Shown here piece after piece: positions 9,126 to 17,413 of a stretch of DNA of 64,000 bases. The first letter of the stretch is position 1, and each line of letters begins with the position of its first letter. The DNA comes from Candidatus Saccharicenans subterraneus (GTDB lineage Bacteria; Acidobacteriota; Aminicenantia; Aminicenantales; Saccharicenantaceae). The stretch is from positions 124,001 through 188,000 of the forward strand of contig QUAH01000002.1 in the NCBI GenBank assembly GCA_003426165.1, given 5' to 3'. A program made the position numbers and the translations under genes. The notes beneath the pieces were generated by a model, which searched no databases, was not told the origin of the DNA, and saw nothing but the letters and a program-made list of their open reading frames with translations.

Positions 9126-11219
9126 TTATTTTTTCTTATCCTTCGCGGCCTTGACCCGGTCTTTTATCCTGGCCTGGTTGGGCTCGATCTGAAGCGACCT
9201 CTCCCAGGCATAGAGGGCCTCGTCCATGTCTCCCAGCTGGTAATAGCATTCTCCTATGGCGTTAAGAACGTTGACGTTGGTTCCGAAATGGGCCAGGTAT
9301 TGCTTGTAATAATCTATGGCCTGCTGATACTGCTTGAGGGCCTGGAAGGACTCGCCGGCGATTTCCAGGAAATCCTTGTTTCCCTGGTTGACAAAGGGCA
9401 GGGCGATATTCAGAACTTCCTGGTATTTTTCCTCGAAAAAGAGGAGGCGGCAAAAATCCAGGGCATAGGCCGGTTCGGCCGGGTCTATTTTCTGGGCGGC
9501 TTCCAGGTACCTTCTGGCCCGGGCCAGGTCTTTCCTGTTCCAGTACTGAAGGCCTAGGGCATGCTGAACAACCGCCGAATTATCCCCGTCCACCGGCTGG
9601 GTCATGACCCAGGACCGCGGCAGGACAGGCAGGTGGCTTATGAAGAAGTTCGCCTTCTCGCTGAGCAGAATATTGCCATTGCCGTCCTGCAGGTTTACTC
9701 TCAGGGTGTAATTGGCCGGGTTCCAGCCTTCCAGGACAAACTCCTCGTAGAAGACATTGCCCTCGGTATATTCGGTCAGCTTCTTGCTGAAGCTCTTAAC
9801 GATTTCGCCGTTCTCGCGAACCACCTCATAATTCAGGCTGCCTGAATTTCTCAGTTGCGGGCTCAGGCCCCAGACCTGGAAGAAGGCATACATCCTGTCG
9901 CCCAGGACAAAGTCGTTACGGGGCGTTGGTGAAAATTGCAGGTCGTTCAGCAGGAAGGCCTTGTTCAGGCCGCGGTACTGGGAGCTTCTGGCCAGGCGGG
10001 TTGACAGGAGAACCGGGCTCATCTGCAACTGGCGCTCGGGAATGTTCAGGGTGGTCTCGACCGAGGTGAATTCCTTGGAAATGAAATTCTTGAACAGGAT
10101 GCTCAGCCGGTACTTCCCCGGAATCAGGGGGAAGACGTCCTGGAAACTCATCTGGCGGTCCCTGATGCTGGAGACCTGGTCTCCCCTGAGGTTAAGAGGC
10201 ACCCGCCGGTCGAACTGGTAGACCGGCTTGCCGTCCATATCGGTTACAATGCCGTTAATCACTACGGTCGTCTGGTAATTGTTATCGTTTCTTTCGAGCG
10301 ACAGTTTCTTGGGTTCAATCAGATAGTGAACGTAATAAATTCCCGACGGCGATTGATAGACGCTGACCAGGGCATCGCTGTCGATGTAGTTAGCCGTGTA
10401 TTCGACCTCGATTATATCCTGGTAACGGAATAGTTTTTCTGCATAGGTGCTCCGGACCTTGTAAGTCGGAGCCGCCGGAATTTTCTGGTTGATCAGAATG
10501 TCGGAGGAGATGGAGGGGACCAGGTCGGTCAGCGGCTCTCCCTCGATCAGGCTCAGGGAGACCTTGGCTACGTTGGGCTCGATATCGATCAGCTTGCCGA
10601 AGGCCTCAGAATAGCTGGTCATATCCCCGCTATAGTGGGGCATCAGCTTCATCGGGCCGTCTTTAATGGGCGAATAAAGCCTGTATTCACCGGTGCCGTC
10701 CGGCTTGTAGAAAACCACCGAGAAGGCATTGGGCAGCCCGTACTCGGCCATTCCCTGGTAAAACCAGATTATGGTCGGGTACAGGTCATACAGGTTTTCA
10801 TATTTTTCCGTGGAGTTGGGTTCGCCCAGCATTATGTAAATCTTTCCCATGTCGGAACGCCAGCCCGGCCCGGGTGATTCCTTGCCGAAATGCTGGTTGG
10901 CATATTCAATGCGGCGGTAATGTTCAATCTTGAACTCGTTCTCGGGGGTGTTGGGGTTGGGGTCGCGCTGCTTCCAGAAAGCCTCGATGAAGATATCCCG
11001 CTGGCGGTCATTCTCCAGCCTCAGAAAGACCTCCTTTTCTTTCTGGGAAATTATGTAGACCACCTCCTCCTCCAGCCACTTACGGTACTTATCAGGCAGG
11101 GCCCGGACGAGCTCTTTCTGGGATTTTGGTTTGGCCTGCCCGGGAGAAGCAGCCGGAGGGGGTAATAATACAAGGCTAAATAAGACGACTATTGCTACTG
11201 CCGACCATCTGGTTTTCAT
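9126..11219 (-). CDS. GWxTD domain protein with C-terminal TPR
   Basis: 697 residues, exported through an N-terminal signal (MKTRWSAVAIVVLFSLVLL). The conserved motif is G119-W120-R-S-D123 followed by MGKIYIMLGEP, characteristic of the GWxTD domain found in Bacteroidota and Acidobacteriota-type genomes. A beta-rich middle section and TPR-like repeats (about 560-690) follow. The molecular role of GWxTD proteins is not established. GTG immediately precedes the ATG at 11219; the ATG is preferred because GGAG sits 5 nt from it. First gene of the likely pair with the TPR gene at 8107-9081. Confidence 0.88.
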   Translation of the reverse strand: MKTRWSAVAIVVLFSLVLLPPPAASPGQAKPKSQKELVRALPDKYRKWLEEEVVYIISQKEKEVFLRLENDRQRDIFIEAFWKQRDPNPNTPENEFKIEHYRRIEYANQHFGKESPGPGWRSDMGKIYIMLGEPNSTEKYENLYDLYPTIIWFYQGMAEYGLPNAFSVVFYKPDGTGEYRLYSPIKDGPMKLMPHYSGDMTSYSEAFGKLIDIEPNVAKVSLSLIEGEPLTDLVPSISSDILINQKIPAAPTYKVRSTYAEKLFRYQDIIEVEYTANYIDSDALVSVYQSPSGIYYVHYLIEPKKLSLERNDNNYQTTVVINGIVTDMDGKPVYQFDRRVPLNLRGDQVSSIRDRQMSFQDVFPLIPGKYRLSILFKNFISKEFTSVETTLNIPERQLQMSPVLLSTRLARSSQYRGLNKAFLLNDLQFSPTPRNDFVLGDRMYAFFQVWGLSPQLRNSGSLNYEVVRENGEIVKSFSKKLTEYTEGNVFYEEFVLEGWNPANYTLRVNLQDGNGNILLSEKANFFISHLPVLPRSWVMTQPVDGDNSAVVQHALGLQYWNRKDLARARRYLEAAQKIDPAEPAYALDFCRLLFFEEKYQEVLNIALPFVNQGNKDFLEIAGESFQALKQYQQAIDYYKQYLAHFGTNVNVLNAIGECYYQLGDMDEALYAWERSLQIEPNQARIKDRVKAAKDKKK

Positions 11220-11248
11220 CACGACTCCGCTTTACTAATTAGATAGTT

Positions 11249-11277
11249 ATTCTATAATATATAACCCTGTCCTTCAA
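11249..11277 (-). promoter_or_regulatory. Promoter of the GWxTD gene
   Basis: Minus-strand TTGAAG (11277-11272) and TAGAAT (11254-11249) are separated by exactly 17 bp and lie 30 bp before the start codon. The match to TTGACA/TATAAT is 4/6 and 5/6. Confidence 0.5.
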
Positions 11278-11298
11278 GGATGGATGCATTAAATTTGC

Positions 11299-11331
11299 TT
11301 GACAAAGGAAGCTCGGCGGCTTATTTATAGT
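11299..11331 (+). promoter_or_regulatory. Possible rpoD promoter
   Basis: A perfect TTGACA lies at 11299-11304. The best -10-like sequence, TATAGT (11326-11331), is 21 bp away, longer than usual; weaker hexamers such as TTATTT (11321-11326) fit a 16-bp spacer. The start codon is about 70 bp downstream. Confidence 0.35.
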
Positions 11332-11401
11332 AAGGAATTAAAGATAGAAACACTTTCTCTCCCTCAGTCGCAGGCTAAGGGGCGAGAATCTCAGGGGTTT
11401 C

Positions 11402-13084
11402 ATGGTTAAAAAGACTAAAAAAGACAAGACTATTTCTAAGAAGAAAACGGCCAAGAAACAGCAGGAGAAGTCTGAATTCATGACGCCGGAGCAAACTCTA
11501 TCTCCGGAGATTTTCAACCCGGAACTCGACCCGCTTTTTCTGAATAAGGCCCTGGAGCCTGAGCTGCAGCAGGCTAACAAGCTGAAAAGTATTTCCGACG
11601 ATTTTGATGAATTTGAACTGAAAGATATACTGCCAAAGACCGCCAAGGCCGAGGCCAGCAAGGCCACCGAGCAACTCGAATCCGACCACGACCCGATCAA
11701 AATTTACTTCCGGGAGATGGGCAAAATTTCCCTGCTTTCCCAGCAGGATGAAATTGACCTGGCCCGCCAGATGGAGAGGGGAAAAAAGATCCAACTCCGG
11801 GCCCTGCTCAAGACCAGGCTGGCCATCAAGGATATTCTATCCCTGCGCGAACTGGCCGAGACCGAGCCGGAGCGCTTCCTGAGGTTCTTTGACGAGACCG
11901 AGGACTTCGAGGACGACGCCGCCTGGAAGAAGGTCAAGAGCCTGCGCCAGACACTTGATAAATTTTACCGGCTATCGGAAAAGTTTTCAGGCCTTAAACC
12001 TACCCCCAGAAAGGCCTTTGCCCGCGGCCGGTTGATCATCAGGATGTACCAGATCCTGGAAGAGCTTCATCTCTCGCCGGAAAAGATGGCCGCCACCATC
12101 GGCCGGCTGCGCGACATCCTCCAGGTCATGAACGAGCTGGAAGAGAAAAGGGAAGAAGTCCAGCTGGCCCTCCAGAAGACCAAGCCGAAAACCGCGGCCG
12201 AAGCCCTGAAACAGAAGCTTAACCGGTACCTGGCCGAAGAGAAAGTCTACCGCCAGGAATCCGGCCTGGAGGCCAGCGAGTTGCGCCGGGTGCTGAGAGA
12301 TGTCAGCCGCGGCGAGAAGATCCAGAAACATGCCGAAAACAAGTTGATCGAGGCCAACCTCAGGCTGGTGGTGTCAATTGCCAAGAACTACGTCAACCGC
12401 GGGCTGAGCCTGTCCGACCTCATCCAGGAAGGAAACCTGGGCCTGATGAGGGCGGTCCAGAAGTTCGACTACCACCGCGGTTTCAAGTTTTCCACCTATG
12501 CCACCTGGTGGATCAAGCAGTCCATCACCCGAGCCATTGCCGACCAGGCCCGGACCATCAGGATCCCGGTCCACATGGTGGAAACCATCAACCGGCTCAA
12601 GAAAATTCACCAGGAACTGGTGCAGAAGACCGGCCGGGAACCGACCGTCCAGGAAATCGCCGAGGCCGTTCGCATGCCGGTCCAGAAGGTAAGCAAGATT
12701 CTCCAGGACAGCCAGGAACTGCTGTCGCTGGACTCGCCCATCGGTGATGACGAGGAGAGCTTCCTCAAGGACTTCGTCCGGGATGTTTATAACCCCTCCC
12801 CGGCCGACATCGTCATCCGGGCCAACCTAAAAGAACAGATAACCAGGGCCCTCAATTCCCTGACCGAAAGGGAAGCCACGGTCATCAAGATGCGCTTCGG
12901 CATCGGCGACGGCCAGGAACACACCCTGGAAGAAATCGGCCAGAAACTGAAGGTCACCAGGGAAAGAGTCCGGCAGATTGAAACCAAGGCCCTGCGCAAG
13001 CTGGCCGAGTCCACCCTGCGCGACAAGCTGAAATCTTTTTCCGACGGTAGCTCCGACCAGACGCCCGGTCCGCCGCGCTCCTGA
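11402..13084 (+). CDS. rpoD: RNA polymerase primary sigma factor (sigma-70, RpoD)
   Basis: 560 residues; directs RNA polymerase to housekeeping promoters. The N-terminus is a short lysine-rich tail followed by acidic sequence. Region 1.2 starts near residue 97 ([21 protein letters not shown]). A non-conserved helical region (about 130-300) comes before region 2 (about 312-385: [34 protein letters not shown] and [15 protein letters not shown]). Region 3 follows, then region 4 (about 484-545: [14 protein letters not shown] and [17 protein letters not shown]). All core- and promoter-contact motifs are intact. ATG 11402 follows CAGGGG. The stop codon overlaps the stem of a terminator, and the gene converges with a small gene 6 bp away. 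Confidence 0.97.
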   Translation: MVKKTKKDKTISKKKTAKKQQEKSEFMTPEQTLSPEIFNPELDPLFLNKALEPELQQANKLKSISDDFDEFELKDILPKTAKAEASKATEQLESDHDPIKIYFREMGKISLLSQQDEIDLARQMERGKKIQLRALLKTRLAIKDILSLRELAETEPERFLRFFDETEDFEDDAAWKKVKSLRQTLDKFYRLSEKFSGLKPTPRKAFARGRLIIRMYQILEELHLSPEKMAATIGRLRDILQVMNELEEKREEVQLALQKTKPKTAAEALKQKLNRYLAEEKVYRQESGLEASELRRVLRDVSRGEKIQKHAENKLIEANLRLVVSIAKNYVNRGLSLSDLIQEGNLGLMRAVQKFDYHRGFKFSTYATWWIKQSITRAIADQARTIRIPVHMVETINRLKKIHQELVQKTGREPTVQEIAEAVRMPVQKVSKILQDSQELLSLDSPIGDDEESFLKDFVRDVYNPSPADIVIRANLKEQITRALNSLTEREATVIKMRFGIGDGQEHTLEEIGQKLKVTRERVRQIETKALRKLAESTLRDKLKSFSDGSSDQTPGPPRS

Positions 13085-13110
13085 CCGGGTTCAGGCACTC
13101 CCGGTCTTTT
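13083..13110 (+). terminator. rpoD intrinsic terminator
   Basis: GACCGGG (13083-13089) pairs with CCCGGTC (13100-13106) and is followed by TTTT. The stem begins inside the rpoD stop codon and lies over the last codons of the convergent gene at 13091. Confidence 0.7.
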
Positions 13111-13417
13111 CCGCCAGGGACAACCCCATCTTCTTCAAGGCCTCGTCTCCCCTGGACTGGGATGGTGCCTCTCCCGGAAGATAAAGCAATACCCCGCCTT
13201 TTATCGGCCTGATTTCAATCTTTTTTTCCTCGGCCAGGCGGTTGGTGGCCTGTACCGGGTCCTGGCCAAAATATTTCTTGAAGGCCTCGTTGAACCCGCT
13301 GTAGACCGAGTGGATGCCCTTGAAATCACCCATCCTCAGGGATTTAATGGCCAGCTGGACGAACTCCTCCACCGTCAACCTGTCTTTTTTGTTAGGGTTG
13401 AAGTTCCTCTCTGCCAT
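13091..13417 (-). CDS. Small protein of unknown function convergent with rpoD
   Basis: 108 residues from ATG 13417, chosen because GGAGG sits 5 nt upstream; the longer frame would add an unlikely 17-residue leader. No signal peptide or membrane segment. The sequence is mixed and charged (MAERNFNPNKKDRLTVEEF) with a likely alpha/beta fold. It includes a Phe/Tyr-rich stretch (GIHSVYSGFNEAFKKYFGQDP) and a beta hairpin (KIEIRPIKGGVLLYLPGE). I do not recognise the family. Its position against rpoD gives no clear functional link. Confidence 0.75.
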   Translation of the reverse strand: MAERNFNPNKKDRLTVEEFVQLAIKSLRMGDFKGIHSVYSGFNEAFKKYFGQDPVQATNRLAEEKKIEIRPIKGGVLLYLPGEAPSQSRGDEALKKMGLSLAEKTGSA

Positions 13418-13533
13418 GATTTCCTCCTTTCTGCAATTACAGACGGAGCCCGCCCGGATTTTTCTCAACTTTCTTGAGGCCGGCCTTTCCTGTATAATTC
13501 ATTTTAATTCTTTTCAAGCTGGAGCCCTTAGTC

Positions 13534-13794
13534 ATGAGTCAAACCTTCCTGATAAACCTGGCCGGCTGGCTGGGAGCCCTGATGCTGCTGCTGGCCTACG
13601 TCCTGGTGTCCAGCCGGAAGCTGGACGGAGATTCCCTTCCCTACCAGCTTCTAAATCTGGCCGGCAGCGCCTGCTTGCTCTTGAATGCTTTCCACTTCGG
13701 CGCCTACCCTTCGGTTGGAGTCAATTCAGTCTGGGTGGTCATCGCCCTGGTGACCATAATAAAGAGCCAGTCCATAAACCGGAAGGAGGGATGA
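13534..13794 (+). CDS. Small membrane protein, CBU_0592-like
   Basis: 86 residues with three hydrophobic helices: about 5-27, 37-54 and 62-77. The pattern WLGALMLLLAYVLVSSRKLDGDSLPYQLLNLAGSACLLLNAF resembles the CBU_0592 family of small inner-membrane proteins, whose function is unknown. GGAG lies 9 nt before the ATG. The stop is 1 nt before the next start, so it is translationally linked to the flavin reductase gene. Confidence 0.8.
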   Translation: MSQTFLINLAGWLGALMLLLAYVLVSSRKLDGDSLPYQLLNLAGSACLLLNAFHFGAYPSVGVNSVWVVIALVTIIKSQSINRKEG

Positions 13795-13795
13795 A

Positions 13796-14359
13796 ATGAA
13801 AAAGAAACTCCTGGTATTTACCGGAAGCCCGCGAAAAGACGGCAACAGCACCATCCTGGCCCTGGAAGCGGCCCGGGCCGCCCGGGAAGCCGGGGCTTCG
13901 GTTGAAGTCATCAACCTGGCCCGGCTTAAAATCAACCCCTGCCGGGCCTGCGACCGCTGCCGGGACAGGGGTCCGGGTGAATGCCTTCAGAAAGACGATA
14001 TGAAAAAATTATATCCCCGGCTTAAAGAGGCTGAAGCCATAATCCTGGCCCACCCCGTGTACTGGTTCACCATCAATGCCCAGACCAAGCTGTTCATAGA
14101 CCGCTGGTACGCTTTTGGCGGGGACGAGTACGCCAGCTTCAAGAATAAAAAGGTGGGCCTGATTCTGACCTATGCCGACCGGGATGTCTTTTCCTCGGGC
14201 GGGGTCAATGCCCTCAGGGCCTACCAGGATATTTTCGGCTACCTGGGAGTTGAAATTAAAGGCATGGTCTATGCCTCGGCTGCCAGTCCGGGCCAGGTTA
14301 GAAAACAACCTGGTGTGTTGAAGGAGGCATACAACCTGGGAAAGGACCTGATGTCCTGA
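13796..14359 (+). CDS. NADPH-dependent FMN reductase / iron-sulfur flavoprotein family
   Basis: 187 residues with a flavodoxin fold. The phosphate-binding loop for FMN is GSPRKDGNST near the N-terminus. A cysteine cluster C-R-A-C-x-x-C follows near residues 48-54, with another Cys in GECLQKDDM. The isoalloxazine-contact motif is AHPVYWFTINAQTKLFIDRWY. Such enzymes reduce FMN or quinones with NAD(P)H; those with compact Cys motifs can bind an iron-sulfur centre, and that point is inference. Preceded by AAGGAGG and overlapping in control with the membrane-protein gene 1 nt upstream. Confidence 0.88.
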   Translation: MKKKLLVFTGSPRKDGNSTILALEAARAAREAGASVEVINLARLKINPCRACDRCRDRGPGECLQKDDMKKLYPRLKEAEAIILAHPVYWFTINAQTKLFIDRWYAFGGDEYASFKNKKVGLILTYADRDVFSSGGVNALRAYQDIFGYLGVEIKGMVYASAASPGQVRKQPGVLKEAYNLGKDLMS

Positions 14360-14440
14360 AAACTTTAGCCGGGCCTCAAAGATAGAACCATTGCGCATAC
14401 TTTTCGTATTTACATTAAAAAGGTCTATAAGGAGACTTTC

Positions 14441-17218
14441 ATGAACATTCAAAGGAACTTAACCATCCAAACTACGGTCAGGGCACTGGCTTTCTTTCTT
14501 ATTGCTATTCTATTAGCAGGCACCTGGCCGATAGCGGCCCAAGCCCAGAGCTCTAAAGAAATTGATATTCCCTTCCAGAAACACGTTCTGCCCAACGGCC
14601 TGACCGTCATCCTGCACGAAGACCACAAGGCCCCGATCGTGGCTTTCAACGTCTGGTACCACGTTGGTTCCAAGAATGAGAAGCCCGGCAAGACCGGCTT
14701 TGCCCACCTGTTCGAACACCTGATGTTCAACGGCAGCGAGCACTATAACGATGACTTCTTCAAGGCCCTGCAGAAGGTCGGAACCACTGACATCAACGGC
14801 ACCACCAACGAAGACCGGACCAATTACTTCGAGACGGTACCCGCTCCGGCCCTGGACCTGGTCCTCTGGCTGGAATCAGACCGGATGGGCCATCTCAAGG
14901 GGGCCATCGACCAGGCCAAGCTGGACGAGCAGCGCGGCGTGGTCCAGAACGAGCTAAGGCAGTACGCCAACGAGCCCTACTCCGTGGCCGAAGAACTGCT
15001 GGCCAAGGCCCTGTTCCCGGCCGGCCATCCTTATTCCTGGACCGTGGGCGGCTCCATCGAAGACCTGGACCGGGCCAGCCTGCAGGATGTCCACGACTGG
15101 TTCGCCACTTACTACGGACCGAACAATGCCGTGGTGGTCATTGCCGGCGACATCAACCCCAAAGAAGTCCTGGAAAAGGTCACCAGGTATTTCGGCAGCA
15201 TTCCACCCTCACCGCCGGTTGCCCGCCACACTGCCTGGGTGGCCAAGAGAACCGGCGAGCAGCGTCAGAAGGTGGAGGACAGGGTCTCGCAGGCCAGGCT
15301 TTACCTGGCCTGGAATATTCCCCAGTGGGGCACGGCCGAGGCTGATTACCTGGACCTGGCCAGCAGCATCCTGGGAGAAGGAAAGAATTCCCGGCTTTAT
15401 AAAAGGCTGGTCTATGATGAACAGATTGCTTCCAGCGTGTCCGCCTTTGTCGACCTGCGTGAAATAGCCGGGGTGTTTTTCATCATGGCCGACGTCAAGC
15501 CCGGCGTCGACCCGGCCAGGCTGGAACAGGCCATCAAGGAAGAAGTGGTCCGCTTTCTTAAAGACGGACCCGAGCCGGGAGAACTGGAAAGGGTTAAGAC
15601 CGGTTACCTCACCAATTTTATCAGGGGAATCGAAAGAATAGGTGGTTTCTCCGGTAAGTGCGACATCCTGGCCAGAAGCCAGGTTTTTAGCGGTCGTCCG
15701 GATTATTACAAAGAGAACTTGAAACACGTCAGGGAAGCCACCCCGCAGGTCATCAGGGAAACCGCCCTGAGATGGCTGTCCGACGGTCTTTATGTTCTGG
15801 AAATCCATCCCTATCCCCAGCTCACCGCCAGCCAGACAGACGTTGACCGCAGCCGGATGCCCGAACCGGCAGCCGCCCCGGAATCCAGGTTCCCGGAAAT
15901 CCAGAAGGCCACGCTCAGCAACGGACTGAAAGTCATCCTGGCCGAGCGCCACACCATTCCCTACGTCCGGCTGGGCCTGATGGTCGACGCCGGCTATGCC
16001 GCCGACCAGTTTGCCCTGCCCGGGACAGCCTATTTCGCCATGCAGATGCTGGACGAGGGCACTGCCCGGCGAACCTCACTCCAGGTCAGTGAAGAGCTGG
16101 CCCAGCTCGGGGCGGAACTGGGAGCCAGTTCAGCCCTGGACTTTTCCTACGTCAGCCTGGGGGTTCTAAAGGAAAACCTGGACCGGGCTCTTGATATCTA
16201 TGCCGACGTCATCCTGAACCCGGCTTTCCCGGAAGATGATTTCCAGCGGCTCAAGAAAATCCAGATAGCCAGGATCCAGCAGGAAAAGTTCGCCCCGACC
16301 ACCCTGGCCATCAGGGTCCTGCCAAAACTGATCTTCGGCGAAGGACATGCCTACAGCAACCCCCTGACCGGAAGCGGCTACGAACAGACGGTCCAGAAAA
16401 TTACCCGGGAAGACCTGAAGAAGTTCCACCAGACCTGGTTCAAGCCGAACCACTCTACCCTGATAGTCACCGGCGATATAACCATGGCTGAAATCAAGCC
16501 CAGGCTGGAAAAAATCTTTCAGAACTGGCGGCCGGGGGAAGTGCCCCGGAAAAACCTGGCCGCGGTCAGGCCCCGGTCCAAGCCCGCGGTCTACCTGATA
16601 GATAAACCCGGTGCCCCGCAATCGATGGTCATGGCCGGCCTGCCCGTTCCTTCCCCGGCTGACCCCGATGACCTGGCCATCGACCTGATGAATTATATCT
16701 TCGGGGGAGACTTCGTTTCCCGGATAAACATGAACATCAGGGAGAACAAACACTGGAGTTACGGGGCCTTCTCGGTAATACTTCCGGCCAGAGCCCAGCG
16801 GCCCTTTATAGCCGTGGCCCCGGTGCAGCTGGATAAGACCAAAGAAACCATCCAGGAGCTGACCGCTGAAATGGAAGGCATGCTGGGTAAAAAGCCGGTA
16901 ACCGTGGAAGAATTCCGGAACGCCCTCAGCAGCCGGATAAACCAGCTCCCGGGCCGGTGGGAAACCATGGCCGCCGTGGAAAATTCCCTGGTGGAGATGG
17001 CCAACTTCAAGCTGCCTGACGACTATTTCCAGAAATACGCCGGCCGCATCCGCCAGTTAAAAATTGAGGATATCAACCGGGCCGCCAGGAAGGTTCTCCA
17101 GCCGGAAAGCCTGGTCTGGGTGGTGGTGGGCGACAGAAGCCAGGTTGAAAAGTCGTTGCGAGAACTCGGGCTGGGTGAAATCGTCTACCTGGATGGAGAC
17201 GGGAACATAATTAAATAG
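14441..17218 (+). CDS. M16 family zinc metallopeptidase, two-domain, exported
   Basis: 925 residues: signal peptide (ending near AAQAQS, about residue 37) and two tandem M16 halves, as in PqqL-type periplasmic peptidases. The first half carries the inverted zinc motif H89-L-F-E92-H93, with the distal glutamate in the VVQNELRQYANEP segment. The second half (from about residue 485, TLSNGLKVILAERHTIPYVRLGLMVDAG) lacks HxxEH and serves as the inactive partner that closes the chamber. It probably degrades peptides in the periplasm. Good Shine-Dalgarno (AAGGAG) upstream. It stands between the flavin reductase and a DUF5916 gene on the same strand with gaps of 80-200 bp, so co-transcription is uncertain. 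Confidence 0.92.
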   Translation: MNIQRNLTIQTTVRALAFFLIAILLAGTWPIAAQAQSSKEIDIPFQKHVLPNGLTVILHEDHKAPIVAFNVWYHVGSKNEKPGKTGFAHLFEHLMFNGSEHYNDDFFKALQKVGTTDINGTTNEDRTNYFETVPAPALDLVLWLESDRMGHLKGAIDQAKLDEQRGVVQNELRQYANEPYSVAEELLAKALFPAGHPYSWTVGGSIEDLDRASLQDVHDWFATYYGPNNAVVVIAGDINPKEVLEKVTRYFGSIPPSPPVARHTAWVAKRTGEQRQKVEDRVSQARLYLAWNIPQWGTAEADYLDLASSILGEGKNSRLYKRLVYDEQIASSVSAFVDLREIAGVFFIMADVKPGVDPARLEQAIKEEVVRFLKDGPEPGELERVKTGYLTNFIRGIERIGGFSGKCDILARSQVFSGRPDYYKENLKHVREATPQVIRETALRWLSDGLYVLEIHPYPQLTASQTDVDRSRMPEPAAAPESRFPEIQKATLSNGLKVILAERHTIPYVRLGLMVDAGYAADQFALPGTAYFAMQMLDEGTARRTSLQVSEELAQLGAELGASSALDFSYVSLGVLKENLDRALDIYADVILNPAFPEDDFQRLKKIQIARIQQEKFAPTTLAIRVLPKLIFGEGHAYSNPLTGSGYEQTVQKITREDLKKFHQTWFKPNHSTLIVTGDITMAEIKPRLEKIFQNWRPGEVPRKNLAAVRPRSKPAVYLIDKPGAPQSMVMAGLPVPSPADPDDLAIDLMNYIFGGDFVSRINMNIRENKHWSYGAFSVILPARAQRPFIAVAPVQLDKTKETIQELTAEMEGMLGKKPVTVEEFRNALSSRINQLPGRWETMAAVENSLVEMANFKLPDDYFQKYAGRIRQLKIEDINRAARKVLQPESLVWVVVGDRSQVEKSLRELGLGEIVYLDGDGNIIK

Positions 17219-17247
17219 TGGGCCGGAGGACAAACCCGGGACTGAAG

Positions 17248-17263
17248 CCGGTCAGCTGACCGG
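17248..17263. promoter_or_regulatory. Perfect 16-bp palindrome CCGGTCAGCTGACCGG
   Basis: A loopless perfect palindrome 30 bp after the M16 peptidase stop and 150 bp before the DUF5916 start. It has no loop or T-run, so it is not a terminator. It could be a dimeric regulator site. A related but imperfect sequence occurs at 29876-29896. Confidence 0.3.
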
Positions 17264-17413
17264 GAGATCTCTATTTATCCCGGCTGGCTGGATCATTGCC
17301 AGGTTCTAATTCGGCCAGGAAAAAATATTTTCCCGGCGAGATTTTTTTCAAACATCTGAGTATAATTACGACTTAAAAAATTGAAGGGAGGATTTATAGG
17401 GAGGAACCTCCAC

